Below the pieces are notes generated by a model. The model saw only the letters and a program-made list of their open reading frames with translations. It was not told where the DNA came from and ran no database searches. DNA of 64,000 nt, from the NCBI RefSeq assembly GCF_021173085.1, contig NZ_CP076413.1, forward strand, positions 1,240,001 through 1,304,000. The letters are read 5' to 3'. The DNA comes from Ralstonia wenshanensis. GTDB taxonomy: Bacteria > Pseudomonadota > Gammaproteobacteria > Burkholderiales > Burkholderiaceae. This document shows positions 51,209 through 60,088 of this stretch, in pieces. The stretch's first letter is position 1; each line of letters begins with the position of its first letter. The position numbers and the translations under genes are program-made.

Positions 51209-52144
51209 TCAGGCAGGTTCCTCTCGTGGAGAAAGCACTGCCACCCCGGGGTGCCACGTGATCGAGGTCGCAGCCTCGCTAACGCTCTGAAACATCTCAG
51301 AGATAAACGGGTCATCCTGTTGGCCGCGCTTGCAAACCAGATAAAACTTCCGTTGCATAAAGGCGTGGCTGAAAGGAACGAACTTTAAATCGGTCGCAAA
51401 AGGGTTGGAGGCTGTCACTGCGGAAACGATTGCGGAAGCGACGCCGCTTCTAATCACTTGAAGAATGGTGCCCAGGTCATTAATTTCTGGTGCCCCGGTC
51501 ATTGCCGTGATCAACGCGGGGCAGTGCGCGGCGATCATGTTGTACATGAAATCGTCAGCTTTCAGTTTGATCAGATTGAGCCTGGACACTTTCTCCGGAC
51601 TCACAGATTCGCATTCGATAGTCCGGTTCGCTGACGTCAATATCCCGATGCGTGACGCGAGCAGTTCCTCGGAATGCACGTGAGGGCCCTCAACCAATGA
51701 ACAAACACCGACGTCCACGTCGCCGTCGTACACACTGGCGATCACCTTCCTGCAACTGGCGACAAATATCGACAACGTTTTGCTAGATTGCGCTTCATAG
51801 CGCTCACGGAGCAAAAGAGGCGTCAGCATCGTTGCCAGGGCGGGCCCCATTGCGATCTTGCCTGGCTTCAAAGCTACGCGTACCGAGCGCTTCTTAACGT
51901 CGAAGCTTGCCTCCCATGAGCGGAGAAGTTCCTCGCCTAGCTTTGCAAATCGCTCCCCCAGTGGGGTTAGCTGCACGATGCGACTACTGCGGTCAACTAA
52001 AGGACCGCCAACGAGCTTTTCGAACTCCTGAATGATTCTCGAAAATGCCGGTTGCGAAATACATAAATCATTCGCAGCATATCCAAAGTGCCTATGTTTG
52101 GATAATGCAACCAGCGCCCGAACTTGCTTAAGCGTTGGGGTCAT
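51209..52144 (-). CDS. LysR-family transcriptional regulator
   Basis: 311 residues. N-terminal winged helix (LKQVRALVALSKHRHFGYAA, CISQPAFSRIIQEFEKLVGG) followed by the substrate-binding domain with the inverted CRKVIASVYDGDVDVGV region. The ligand cannot be guessed. Its 3' end runs into the remnant region. The upstream region is duplicated at 54.4 kb, where the beginning of a second LysR gene is left as a vestige. Confidence 0.9.
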   Translation of the reverse strand: MTPTLKQVRALVALSKHRHFGYAANDLCISQPAFSRIIQEFEKLVGGPLVDRSSRIVQLTPLGERFAKLGEELLRSWEASFDVKKRSVRVALKPGKIAMGPALATMLTPLLLRERYEAQSSKTLSIFVASCRKVIASVYDGDVDVGVCSLVEGPHVHSEELLASRIGILTSANRTIECESVSPEKVSRLNLIKLKADDFMYNMIAAHCPALITAMTGAPEINDLGTILQVIRSGVASAIVSAVTASNPFATDLKFVPFSHAFMQRKFYLVCKRGQQDDPFISEMFQSVSEAATSITWHPGVAVLSPREEPA

Positions 52145-52528
52145 TCTCGGTAGTGCCGTATTGTCGTGTTTTATATTTATGAAGAAATGGTGACAAACGC
52201 CACTATAGCTTGTGCTTTAGTTTGCCGCGCACTTCTCCAATCTCGCTTTTCCTTACCTTATACCCCTGAAAGTTCGTGGCTACCAATGCGAATTTTGCAT
52301 CGCGGTCGACTTTTCGCATCGCATAGATCTCCGATTGACACTGTGCAAAGCTATCTCGAAGCATCGGTCGACGCGTTGCCTCTGCACAGCGGTTTGATAT
52401 ATAAGAAGCGAATAGTTAAACAAATTTAGATAATAACCAACTTAATTCCAGTATTTTTAAATAAGCATGTCAATGAGGTTGTCACCTTGCGTCAAGAGCG
52501 ACGATGATTTGAACTGGATTTGAGTTGA
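52129..52528. repeat. LysR promoter region, copy A
   Basis: Diverged direct repeat of 54391-54789. Shared blocks include TAAGCGTTGGGGT (start of lysR), TTTATGAAGAAA, CTACCAATGCGAATTTTGCA, GCATCGCATAGA, AATTTAGATAA, GTCAATG and TTGAGTTGAT. Copy A lies upstream of the intact LysR gene. Confidence 0.8.
52286..52300. promoter_or_regulatory. Candidate LysR operator (copy A)
   Basis: ATGCGAATTTTGCAT, a near-perfect 15-bp palindrome with T and A at the ends, as in LysR-type sites. It is kept unchanged in copy B at 54548-54562 although the flanks have drifted. Confidence 0.5.
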
Positions 52529-53003
52529 TAAGATAGAGTGACCTAAAGGCCACATATAACTCGTCCCATCCTTGCTGAAAGGTCCGGTCATGACACCGGA
52601 AATCCCCATTTCTGAACGGTACTAATTCCGGCGTAGGGTCAAAGGAACATGAGGATGTAAGCGACGTCACCATAGCCCTCAGGAACGCACCCGCACCGGA
52701 GCAGCCAGCAGTGATCTGCCCCAAAAGCCCGCCCACCGGCTGTGCGGCGGATGCGCAAACCAGCCCCACCGGCGCGGTGGGGCTGCACGGGCAGCGCAAG
52801 TACGGCTAGTAAGTCACGAGCAATCGCGAGGCGGCGAGTCGGGCCTACTGCGAGGCGCGAAGTCCGAATGTGGATCGCATGCCGAAACGGACACCAACTT
52901 GGCAATGCTCTCGTCCACCGCCTACCCCTGAAGGGGTTAATCGCAAAAGACCCCGCTCCTTGTAGGTCGCTCAAAATTTGTACTGCACCGTCACGTGATC
53001 CCC
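52529..53003. other. Gene-free stretch with a strong hairpin
   Basis: No supported gene. Short frames on both strands lack ribosome sites and known motifs. A stable hairpin AGCCCCACC-GGCGC-GGTGGGGCT lies at 52762-52784 without a T-run. The rest looks like decayed phage-type DNA. Confidence 0.5.
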
Positions 53004-53687
53004 CTAAGGAAATTGGTGCGCAGGCGTGCATTCGGGTGGTAATGTACTACCCTCATTAAAGCTCAACACCTTTTTTGTTGCGCAAAGAGATATGCGACCG
53101 TTAATCGAAACGTTACCCGAAAAATGACCGACGGTTCTGTCATTGTCCCATCTATATTGGTGGTCCCTATGGCACTTCGAGTCCCAGCACCCTCTAAAAC
53201 GAGTTCTTCCGGTGTCGACCCATGCGCCCCGAACATCTTCTAGGGGTAACCATTTGCTATCCACGATCAGATTAATATAAGCGGTGGTGCCAGGCCCCAC
53301 GGTGACTGTTTGAGTGAACGTTTCGGTTGTGGATTCTGTATATGAGACAGAGCCCGAAATCTCAGCCCATCCGAAGGATACTTTGCTTCCCCCCAATGCA
53401 GTCCAGCTCTGACCTTTTGCAATACTTCGGCTAGCAGAACAATTGATAGCTGAACCTCCACAATAAATTGTGGCGTCTGGGAATGGTTTGGAAACTCGCC
53501 AAACCCAAAATGTACCTTGCGCGCCATTATTGGTCGGATAAGTGACATAAGTTTCGCTGTCGCCGAATCCTGGTCCACGATCATGTGTCCATGTGGTAGC
53601 GCCTGTTGGCCTAGTGGCGCCCGCACCCGTAGGACCTACCAAGAGTGTAATAGCTACAGCGACCAGACTAAAGTGAAGTGCTTTCAT
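53004..53687 (-). CDS. Secreted protein with aerolysin-like beta-pore features
   Basis: 227 residues. Sec signal peptide (cleavage near residue 24, AGA). The central strip VSFGWAEISGSVSYTESTTE and TFTQTVTVGPGTTAYINLIV alternates Ser/Thr with hydrophobic residues and ends in a PGT turn, as in the insertion loop of aerolysin/epsilon-toxin-type pore formers. Six cysteines could form disulfides. GC is lower than the genome. It starts 14 bp after the lipoprotein gene, so they are co-transcribed. Homology is by pattern only and needs a structure check. Confidence 0.6.
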   Translation of the reverse strand: MKALHFSLVAVAITLLVGPTGAGATRPTGATTWTHDRGPGFGDSETYVTYPTNNGAQGTFWVWRVSKPFPDATIYCGGSAINCSASRSIAKGQSWTALGGSKVSFGWAEISGSVSYTESTTETFTQTVTVGPGTTAYINLIVDSKWLPLEDVRGAWVDTGRTRFRGCWDSKCHRDHQYRWDNDRTVGHFSGNVSINGRISLCATKKVLSFNEGSTLPPECTPAHQFP

Positions 53688-53701
53688 GGTTTTCTCGCCG
53701 A

Positions 53702-54253
53702 TTAAATTTTGCCGCGCGGAGCTGCCGTCTTTAAATATTCGGCAAGCTTATCCATTTCCAGGGAGGAAAAAGGAAGGATGCTTACAGCATCACCTGCCGT
53801 ACTTTTGTATAGAACAACGGCCGCAGCAGGAACTCCAACACCAGCGAAGAATGTTGATGCATCTGATATGGCATTCATGCCGGCGGGTGTTCCATCGGAC
53901 TCGAGAACCACAAGAAGTCCCGCATCTAATGCATTGTTGACTTCATTTTCCAGCGACTTATAGTTGCTGTTGACATATAATATTACGCCTGCATTACTAT
54001 TATCATCTGCGCTTTTTGTAATCTGAGTTGTCTTTGTTGTAGCAGAGTTGATAGAAATGCTTTTGGAAAGTACGCCCGAGAAAGCTGGAGTGAGCGTCTG
54101 AAATTTGTTGGGTGCCGAATCTGACGATGTTGGCACGACGGCTGGGGCAGTTGTTGCCGAAACGTTTTGCGGAGTTACAGTTTCTTCATCGCCCCCTCCG
54201 CACGCCGTCATGGTAAGTGCCAATAATGAAATGAAAAAATAATTTTTCATCAT
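53702..54253 (-). CDS. Lipoprotein, partner of the secreted protein
   Basis: 183 residues. Lipobox LTMTAC at residues 13-18, a Thr/Ser/Pro linker, then a globular domain with SNAGVILYVNSNYKSLENEV, LLVVLESDGTPAGMNAI and AAAVVLYKS. First gene of the low-GC pair. Its promoter region is the duplicated LysR-type upstream element. It might be an immunity or chaperone factor for the pore-like protein (inference), or part of an unrelated surface pair. Confidence 0.7.
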   Translation of the reverse strand: MMKNYFFISLLALTMTACGGGDEETVTPQNVSATTAPAVVPTSSDSAPNKFQTLTPAFSGVLSKSISINSATTKTTQITKSADDNSNAGVILYVNSNYKSLENEVNNALDAGLLVVLESDGTPAGMNAISDASTFFAGVGVPAAAVVLYKSTAGDAVSILPFSSLEMDKLAEYLKTAAPRGKI

Positions 54254-54390
54254 GTTTTATCCATATTTGGTGGATTATTGAGATTATTTAATTCATGATC
54301 GCAAGAGGATTTAACTGCGCCATAATTAAAGGCGCTAGTAATTCGGTGAGCGCTAATTTGTATGGGAAATTGTTTTAAAATGTCCTCCCG

Positions 54391-54789
54391 TAAGCGTTGG
54401 GGTTGTTTTTATAAGTGCTATATTGTTGTGGTCAATATTTATGAAGAAACGGTGGCAAAAGCTACAATAACTTAATTTTTAAATTACGCCATATTTCTTC
54501 AATCTTGTTCTTGCGACTTTTATACCCGCAAAGGCTTGTGACTACCAATGCGAATTTTGCATTGAGGCCTAATTTTTTGCATCGCATAGACCTCCGATCC
54601 CCTGTGGGCAAGGCATCTCTGGGCATCGGCCAACACGATGCCTTTGGGCGGAAATTTAATATATTAAAATTGATTAAATATGAAATATAAATAAGGGATA
54701 TAACAACTCCATTGAATTTAGATAAGAGTGTCAATGGAGTTATCACCCCGCGTCACAAGTGAAGATGATCTAAGCAGGGGTTGAGTTGA
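54391..54789. repeat. LysR promoter region, copy B, with lysR start vestige
   Basis: Diverged copy of 52129-52528. Its left end keeps TAAGCGTTGGGGT, the first codons of a LysR gene, but the ATG is lost and no LysR body follows. The lipoprotein/pore pair now occupies that place. Confidence 0.75.
54548..54562. promoter_or_regulatory. Candidate LysR operator (copy B)
   Basis: Identical ATGCGAATTTTGCAT palindrome as at 52286-52300, now upstream of the lipoprotein gene. If the LysR protein binds it, it would control the pair in trans. Confidence 0.5.
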
Positions 54790-55066
54790 TCGCTTCGGGT
54801 AAGCGAAAGCGCACAACTCGAGAAGGATCGAGGACGCGGCACTCTTGGTTGAGCAGACACATTTAGATTTCAGGGCGGCCCCCGATGGGGTCGCGCCTGA
54901 GAAAGGTGCGTGTGTTTGCAATTCACTCGCGAGCGATCCGAGTGGTCACGCTCGTCGGCAACGACGCGAGCCTTTGATCGAAAGTCAACGCCGCTCACCG
55001 CGGCCCGTCTCCAGTAACACGCATCGCCGCCAACCCGGCCAGCGCTGCGAGCCCCATCCCACTCCG
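54790..55066. other. Gene-free stretch between promoter copy B and the second Bro-N copy
   Basis: No supported gene or RNA. Open frames here lack start signals and family resemblance. Confidence 0.5.
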
Positions 55067-55490
55067 CTACACCCCCGCCTCAATCAAATCCGAAATCTGT
55101 ACCGACGCGCGCGCAAAGTCAGTCAGCGCGCGGGCGCGCTTGTGCCGATAGCTGCCGGCGGAGATGACGACGGGTTCTTTGGCTTCGTCGTCCTGCAGGA
55201 CGATGAGCATGCCGGTGTAGCGGTCTGCCTGGTAGATGTGTTTGTTGAGCAGTTGCAGCGCGCGCTCGACGTCGGCGGGGTAGAGGCTGGCGAGGTCGGC
55301 GGGTGTGCGGGCGGCGGCGGGCGCGGCGTCGATGCACGGTTGTGCCGTGAACTGGCCGGTCTTGCGGATGGCCGGCCGGACGATGGACGTGACCCACTTG
55401 CGGAAGCGGTGCGGCACGGTGCCGGGGTTGATGGCGTCGCGGCAGCGCAGGACTAGGGCGTACATGCCGGACTCTGAAACGATGGCGACC
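55046..55490. repeat. Direct repeat, copy 2 (Bro-N gene 3' half)
   Basis: Second copy of the 50112-50560 repeat, same orientation. Confidence 0.85.
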
Positions 55491-55630
55491 TGTTGGCGAC
55501 CACCAAGGGTGTCGGTTAAGCCGACACCCTTTTCGTCGGCATCCAGCTTCATGAGCGCATCCCGGCTGTTGGCGATTTCCAGCGCGGCACACACGTCGGC
55601 TGCGACGAACCACGGCTCGTCATCGCGCAT
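55067..55630 (-). pseudogene. 5'-truncated Bro-N gene
   Basis: 187 residues if read from MRDDEPWFVAADVCAALEIA. It lacks the first 30 residues of the copy at 50131 (the first Bro-N strand) and the C4-like leader, and its upstream edge abuts the end of the aldo/keto reductase gene. The C-terminal module is nearly identical to copy 1. The truncation marks a recombination boundary. Confidence 0.7.
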
Positions 55631-55671
55631 GTGCGCTCCCGTGTCGGTCGAGTTGGCTGCCGGCACTAGCC

Positions 55672-56625
55672 TTACATCTCCTGCTCCCACCACCCCCGAG
55701 TGTTCACATTGGCGGCACTAGCAAGCGTTTCCAGACTGGCAATCTCATCGGTCGAGAGCTTCATGCTAGTGGCCCGCACCAGGCCATCAATGTGGCCAGG
55801 CTTGGTCACACCAACCATCGGAGTCGCACCCTTTGCAATAGCCCAAGCTGTTGCAACATCGGCCGCACTTGCACCGTGGCTCTTGCCGATCGAGGAAAGG
55901 TGCTGCGTCAATGCCTCGAGTTGAGGAAGCATGCTGTTATAGGTTTCGGCGCGGCTGCTGCCTGCCGGCATGGGGTTCTCTGGACTGTACTTCCCACTCA
56001 GAGCGCCTTGCTCAAGCACCATATAGGCGAAGAACGGAATGCCTTCGCTGCGGCAGTAATCCAAGATGCCAGCATTTTCGGAGCTACGGTGAAGGAGGCT
56101 GAAGTGGTTTTGAACAGCCTCAACCCGGAAACCTGCGCTGCCTAAGATCTGATTGGCGAGTCTGATCTCGTTCAGATTGTGGTTCGAGAGGCCAACATGC
56201 TTGACCTTGCCGCTCTCAAGCAAGGGGATCAGCCGAGGTGTCCACCGCGCTACATCGGCCGGGTTATGAATCCAATAGAGATCAACGTAGCCGGTGCCAA
56301 GACGGGTTAGGCTGTGTTCCAACATATCGGCTACAGGATCGTCGCTGGTTGCCGCAACCTGTGGTGTGAATTTCGTAGAAAGTTGATAGTCTTGGCGGCT
56401 GTAACGCTTCAGCAGCTCTCCTAGTACTTTCTCTGAGCGACCCATCCCATAGACCACAGCGGTATCCCACATGGTGAATCCAGCGGCGTGCGCTTTGTCC
56501 GTGATCTCTTCCAGGCCTACAGGGGTCAGTCTGCTACCGAAGTAGCCATTGCCAATTTCGCCGCTGTCGCCCCACGCCCAGGTGCCGAGCACTGCTGCGG
56601 GTACTTTGAGTGCATCAATCGTCAT
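55672..56625 (-). CDS. Aldo/keto reductase
   Basis: 317 residues. AKR TIM barrel: FTMWDTAVVYGMGRSEKVLG carries the catalytic Asp and Tyr region, TGYVDLYWIHNPAD has the catalytic His, then HVGLSNHNLNEI. NADPH-dependent carbonyl reductase; substrate unknown. It is divergent from the AraC regulator, which probably controls it. Confidence 0.92.
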   Translation of the reverse strand: MTIDALKVPAAVLGTWAWGDSGEIGNGYFGSRLTPVGLEEITDKAHAAGFTMWDTAVVYGMGRSEKVLGELLKRYSRQDYQLSTKFTPQVAATSDDPVADMLEHSLTRLGTGYVDLYWIHNPADVARWTPRLIPLLESGKVKHVGLSNHNLNEIRLANQILGSAGFRVEAVQNHFSLLHRSSENAGILDYCRSEGIPFFAYMVLEQGALSGKYSPENPMPAGSSRAETYNSMLPQLEALTQHLSSIGKSHGASAADVATAWAIAKGATPMVGVTKPGHIDGLVRATSMKLSTDEIASLETLASAANVNTRGWWEQEM

Positions 56626-56783
56626 GTTCGCTCCATACTTGTGCTGCAGCCAAGTTCCTTTGACCTGGCGGCGGACACATGGTGATGGGCGGGCATAGGG
56701 GGTCGTTAGCCTAATTTGCCGAGACTATTGCCCAATCCTCCAGAAACGATGAAGGTAGCTTGCTCGGCTTTGCGCCTCGTGCG

Positions 56784-57695
56784 ATGGTCCACGCTATGGA
56801 AACATTGAGCGAAATCGCCGCCTTGATTGCCCGGCACACATCCAAGGACGGCTTTAGCACGGCCCCCATCGAACGTGTAACGCTTGTTCGATCCTCCACG
56901 GTCACGTTGTCAATGCCGAATGTTTATCGGCCGCAACTGTGTCTAGTGGTGCAGGGGCAAAAGGAGGTCATGCTCGGTGACCACGTGTTCAGGTATGCGC
57001 CCGGATACTATGGAATCGTGACGCATGACCTGCCGGTCACAGGCAGGGTGACAGAGGCGACGCCGGACAAGCCTTACCTTTGCGTGTACCTGGACTTTGA
57101 TCCAGTCGTCCTGGGGCAACTGATGTTGCGTGTGCCGCCCACCGAAGAGGGCAGCCCGCCCGCCATAGGAAAGACGGTTTCGCGTGCTTACCCCAGTCTG
57201 CTCGAGTCGGCGCTGCGCTTGCTGCGGTTGCTGGACGAGCCGGCTGCCGCGCCCGTGCTCGCACCACTCGCCGAGCAGGAAATTCTCTATCGCTTGATCT
57301 CCGGCCCTGATGGCGCAAAGATGCGCCACATCACCACTAGCCAAGGTCGGGTCGCTCAGGTTGGGAAGGCTATTGCATGGATCGCGCAAAACTTCCGGGA
57401 GCCATTCAGCGTTGAAAGGCTTGCCGCTGAGGTTGGAATGAGCCCGTCTAGCTTGCACGAACATTTTCGAAGCGTGACCGCAACGACCCCACTGCAATTT
57501 CAGAAGCAGCTCCGATTGCAAGAGGCACGCAGTCTGATGCTGGTGCAAGACATCGACGCAACGACCGCGGCCTTCAGCGTGGGATATGAAAGCCCGACTC
57601 AATTCACGCGCGAATATCGACGTTACTTCGGACAACCGCCTGCGCGCGACATCGCAAGGTTGCGTGCATCGCCGGACCTGGCTGTGGTTACTTGA
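56784..57695 (+). CDS. AraC-family transcriptional regulator
   Basis: About 303 residues. N-terminal AraC_N-type ligand domain (QLCLVVQGQKEVMLGDHVFR, LPVTGRV) and a C-terminal double helix-turn-helix (FSVERLAAEVGMSPSSLHEH, AAFSVGYESPTQFTREYRRY). The ATGs at 56784 and 56796 are both possible starts; no strong ribosome site. Divergent from the aldo/keto reductase gene. Confidence 0.9.
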   Translation: MVHAMETLSEIAALIARHTSKDGFSTAPIERVTLVRSSTVTLSMPNVYRPQLCLVVQGQKEVMLGDHVFRYAPGYYGIVTHDLPVTGRVTEATPDKPYLCVYLDFDPVVLGQLMLRVPPTEEGSPPAIGKTVSRAYPSLLESALRLLRLLDEPAAAPVLAPLAEQEILYRLISGPDGAKMRHITTSQGRVAQVGKAIAWIAQNFREPFSVERLAAEVGMSPSSLHEHFRSVTATTPLQFQKQLRLQEARSLMLVQDIDATTAAFSVGYESPTQFTREYRRYFGQPPARDIARLRASPDLAVVT

Positions 57696-57748
57696 CGCTC
57701 CTGACCGGAGAGTCGAATGGATGCGGCTAGGGCATTTGGCCGCCCGTC

Positions 57749-58150
57749 CTACCCATGCGCCATCAGCTCCATAGCCGCGCGAGCCAGAAGCCCGCTGCGT
57801 GTTTCATGCCGTTTCTCGGCAAACCGATCCAGCTTTCTGAGCACGAAGCGGGGGAGTGACACGTTGATGGGCTCCGGGGTGCGGTCAAGCTCCTCGTCGT
57901 CGATTTCAACGATCGCCCAGATGGCACCCGCGTACTCGTCTTGCTTGGTCAGGTCTTCAATTGTCGAGCAGGTTACGTCTACGTCTTCGCCGAGCTCTGC
58001 CAGTGTCTGCAGATGACCAGCGATGGCCTGCCGCGTGTTGCGGATGGCTTCATCGACGGTATCGCCCCACGAGTGCACGCCGGGAATATCCGGCACCGTG
58101 ACGCCATAGACGCTCCCCTCGTCCTTGTGAATCGCGATGGGGAATTGCAT
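57749..58150 (-). CDS. HicB-like antitoxin, apparently without HicA
   Basis: 133 residues from MQFPIAIHKDEGSVYGV, with AAGGAAG upstream. HicB N-terminal fold (VTVPDIPGVHSWGDTVDEAI, NTRQAIAGHL) and a C-terminal ribbon-helix-helix (NVSLPRFVLRKLDRFAEKR). HicA normally lies just upstream, but only a 100-bp gap with a terminator is there, so it is orphan or acts with a distant partner. Confidence 0.85.
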   Translation of the reverse strand: MQFPIAIHKDEGSVYGVTVPDIPGVHSWGDTVDEAIRNTRQAIAGHLQTLAELGEDVDVTCSTIEDLTKQDEYAGAIWAIVEIDDEELDRTPEPINVSLPRFVLRKLDRFAEKRHETRSGLLARAAMELMAHG

Positions 58151-58194
58151 GGCTTTTCTTCCTTGGTTGTTACGCGACCGGTTTTGCACCTCTG

Positions 58195-58225
58195 CGAAAA
58201 ACCGCCGGCCTTTACTTCAGGCGGC
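58195..58225 (-). terminator. Terminator after the diguanylate cyclase gene
   Basis: On the minus strand GCCGCC pairs with GGCGGT around a short loop, then TTTTTC. It lies between the GGDEF gene and hicB. Confidence 0.75.
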
Positions 58226-58250
58226 ACCATTGATCGTGCTGCTGTGCGAT

Positions 58251-59651
58251 TCAGCGAATGGCGACTGCGTTCCTGCCTGCCCGTTTGGCATCGTAGAGTG
58301 CCATATCGGCCCTAGCGAACACTTCTGCTGTTGCGCGCGCGGACATGCCGTCGTAGGTGTGGTCTGCGACCGCGTGCTGCGCTGGAATATCCGTCGCCAC
58401 CCCGACGCTTACTGTAACAACACCGCCCATCGTTGGCGCAGGCAAGGCGGCCGCCTCGACGTCGCGGCGTACTCGCTCTGCAACCTGCTGTGCGCCGAGG
58501 CGTCCGGTGTTTGGAAGGAGAACGATGAACTCTTCGCCGCCATAGCGGGCAACGAAGTCCGTCCCCCGCCGAGCTGCGATTTGCGAGAGGACACTCGCAA
58601 CGGCTATCAGATATGCATCTCCACGACCATGGCCAAAAGTATCGTTGATCTGCTTGAAATGGTCGATGTCGATCATGAGAATCGAGAGCGGTGTTCCCTC
58701 CCGCTCTGCTCGTCGCCACTCTGTGTCCCATCGATTAGCGAAAGCCTGTCGATTCGCAATCTGGGTCAAACCATCCAATGACGCCTGCTGTTCGAGTCTT
58801 TTATTGGCGGCAATCAGAGCACCGTACAGCCGCGTGATTTCAGCAATCAGCATAGATAGCACAACCGCCGACGACACCACGCTCAGCACCCGTGCCGCAT
58901 ACCAGCCCAATGTGAATCGTGCTCCGCCGTGCAGCGTGAGTACCGAATCCGCGAGGCTGACGACCAGTGCAACAGCCACCCATACGTCCACCGAACGGCG
59001 CAGCCTGGTCAGCGACAGGTATCCAATAAGCGCAACGACATTCGCGCCGATAACTGGCACACCCAAGATGTGGACGAGGTTGGCGTAAGTTCCACCCTGA
59101 ATGAGTTGTGGAAGAAGGCTCGTGCCCCAGATGCAAAGCGGCACAATGACTGCGGCAGCCACGGGACCGGTCCAACGGAGAGCCCTAAGAGTGGCTGAGA
59201 CAGGCTGATGCGGTTTTGCGCGTTCGTGGAAATGTCGGCTCAGCCCCGCCAGCAACGCCAAAAGCGGATATCCAGAGTGCCAGAACGTCCAAAGCCATAC
59301 AGCCGTTTGCGGGCCAGCGCCGAAAAGGCCGGTCTCCGATAAGAGACCAGGAAAGGCGGGCAGTTGAGCTGCCGCTGCCGAGGCAGTAAAGATGTAAGCG
59401 CCGGCAAGAACTCCGTAGAAGGGCGTACCAGCTAGGCGCGCACGCTGCAGCAGGAGATAGCCGGTCAAGCCCTCAAACAGGACCACCATTGTCAGGAAGA
59501 TGGGCAGGAATGACCTGACCTCTGGCAATTGAATACGTGCACCGATGAAAGAGACGATTGCCAGGGCAATAATGGTCGCCGACACGACTGCAGCAGCATG
59601 GAGCTCGTGGCGGGAAGGGGAGGCGCCTTCCACTTGAAGGGTTTCGGTCAT
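58251..59651 (-). CDS. MASE4-GGDEF diguanylate cyclase
   Basis: About 466 residues. The N-terminal eight-helix membrane sensor has the MASE4 pattern (LPEVRSFLPIFLTMVVLFEG, QTAVWLWTFWHSGYPLLALL). The GGDEF domain carries MIDIDHFKQINDTFGHGRGD and the active-site RYGGEEF, so it should make cyclic di-GMP. The expected I-site RxxD is not obvious. The start at 59651 (MTETLQVEG) is preferred; the frame is open further upstream. Confidence 0.92.
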   Translation of the reverse strand: MTETLQVEGASPSRHELHAAAVVSATIIALAIVSFIGARIQLPEVRSFLPIFLTMVVLFEGLTGYLLLQRARLAGTPFYGVLAGAYIFTASAAAAQLPAFPGLLSETGLFGAGPQTAVWLWTFWHSGYPLLALLAGLSRHFHERAKPHQPVSATLRALRWTGPVAAAVIVPLCIWGTSLLPQLIQGGTYANLVHILGVPVIGANVVALIGYLSLTRLRRSVDVWVAVALVVSLADSVLTLHGGARFTLGWYAARVLSVVSSAVVLSMLIAEITRLYGALIAANKRLEQQASLDGLTQIANRQAFANRWDTEWRRAEREGTPLSILMIDIDHFKQINDTFGHGRGDAYLIAVASVLSQIAARRGTDFVARYGGEEFIVLLPNTGRLGAQQVAERVRRDVEAAALPAPTMGGVVTVSVGVATDIPAQHAVADHTYDGMSARATAEVFARADMALYDAKRAGRNAVAIR

Positions 59652-60088
59652 AAATGCGGCGCGCGGGTTGTCCGCATGAAGTATCGACGGCCTTGGCGCA
59701 ATATTTAGTGTCCGACGTGTCCCGTTTTGAGATTTCCTGTGTCGGCAATCCTGGTCATCCAAGTTTTTACGATAAGGCCTCGATCTGGTGTGCTCAACGA
59801 GGAGTCACCGACCGGCCCCACCGTTGGATTCGGAGCCAGCAATTTTAGACTCGTAATCAGGGCGGGCGGACAGAACACGTTGGCAGACCGGAGGAGTGGC
59901 CGGCAGAGCCCGAAGCCCTCATGTCTGTCCGCCCAGAGAAAACAAACGTGCGCAGCGTCCAGCCTGCGCACGCTTGAACCGGCTGGTAATCGCTGGCCCC
60001 GTTGAGCCTTGTCAACCTAGTCTGGCACCCGGTGACTATGCTCCAGTGAAAGGAACGCGCGGGTGCGTAGGAGCAGGATGGATAGAGC
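59652..60088. other. Gene-free stretch
   Basis: No supported gene, RNA or repeat. It would hold the promoter of the diguanylate cyclase on the minus strand and of the next gene on the plus strand, but no clear hexamers stand out. Confidence 0.5.

Noticed and set aside
52482-53031. Open frames on both strands in the gap beyond LysR
   Set aside because: They overlap each other, lack ribosome sites and known motifs, and lie in a diverged repeat and decayed DNA.
54845-55456. Plus-strand open frame antisense to the truncated Bro-N gene
   Set aside because: Most of it is the mirror of the Bro-N coding frame; the high GC content at third positions keeps the opposite strand open.
57979-58230. Possible HicA toxin frame upstream of hicB
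   Set aside because: The peptide is a shadow frame of hicB, with no HicA motif (no conserved His-Gly-Ser strand).
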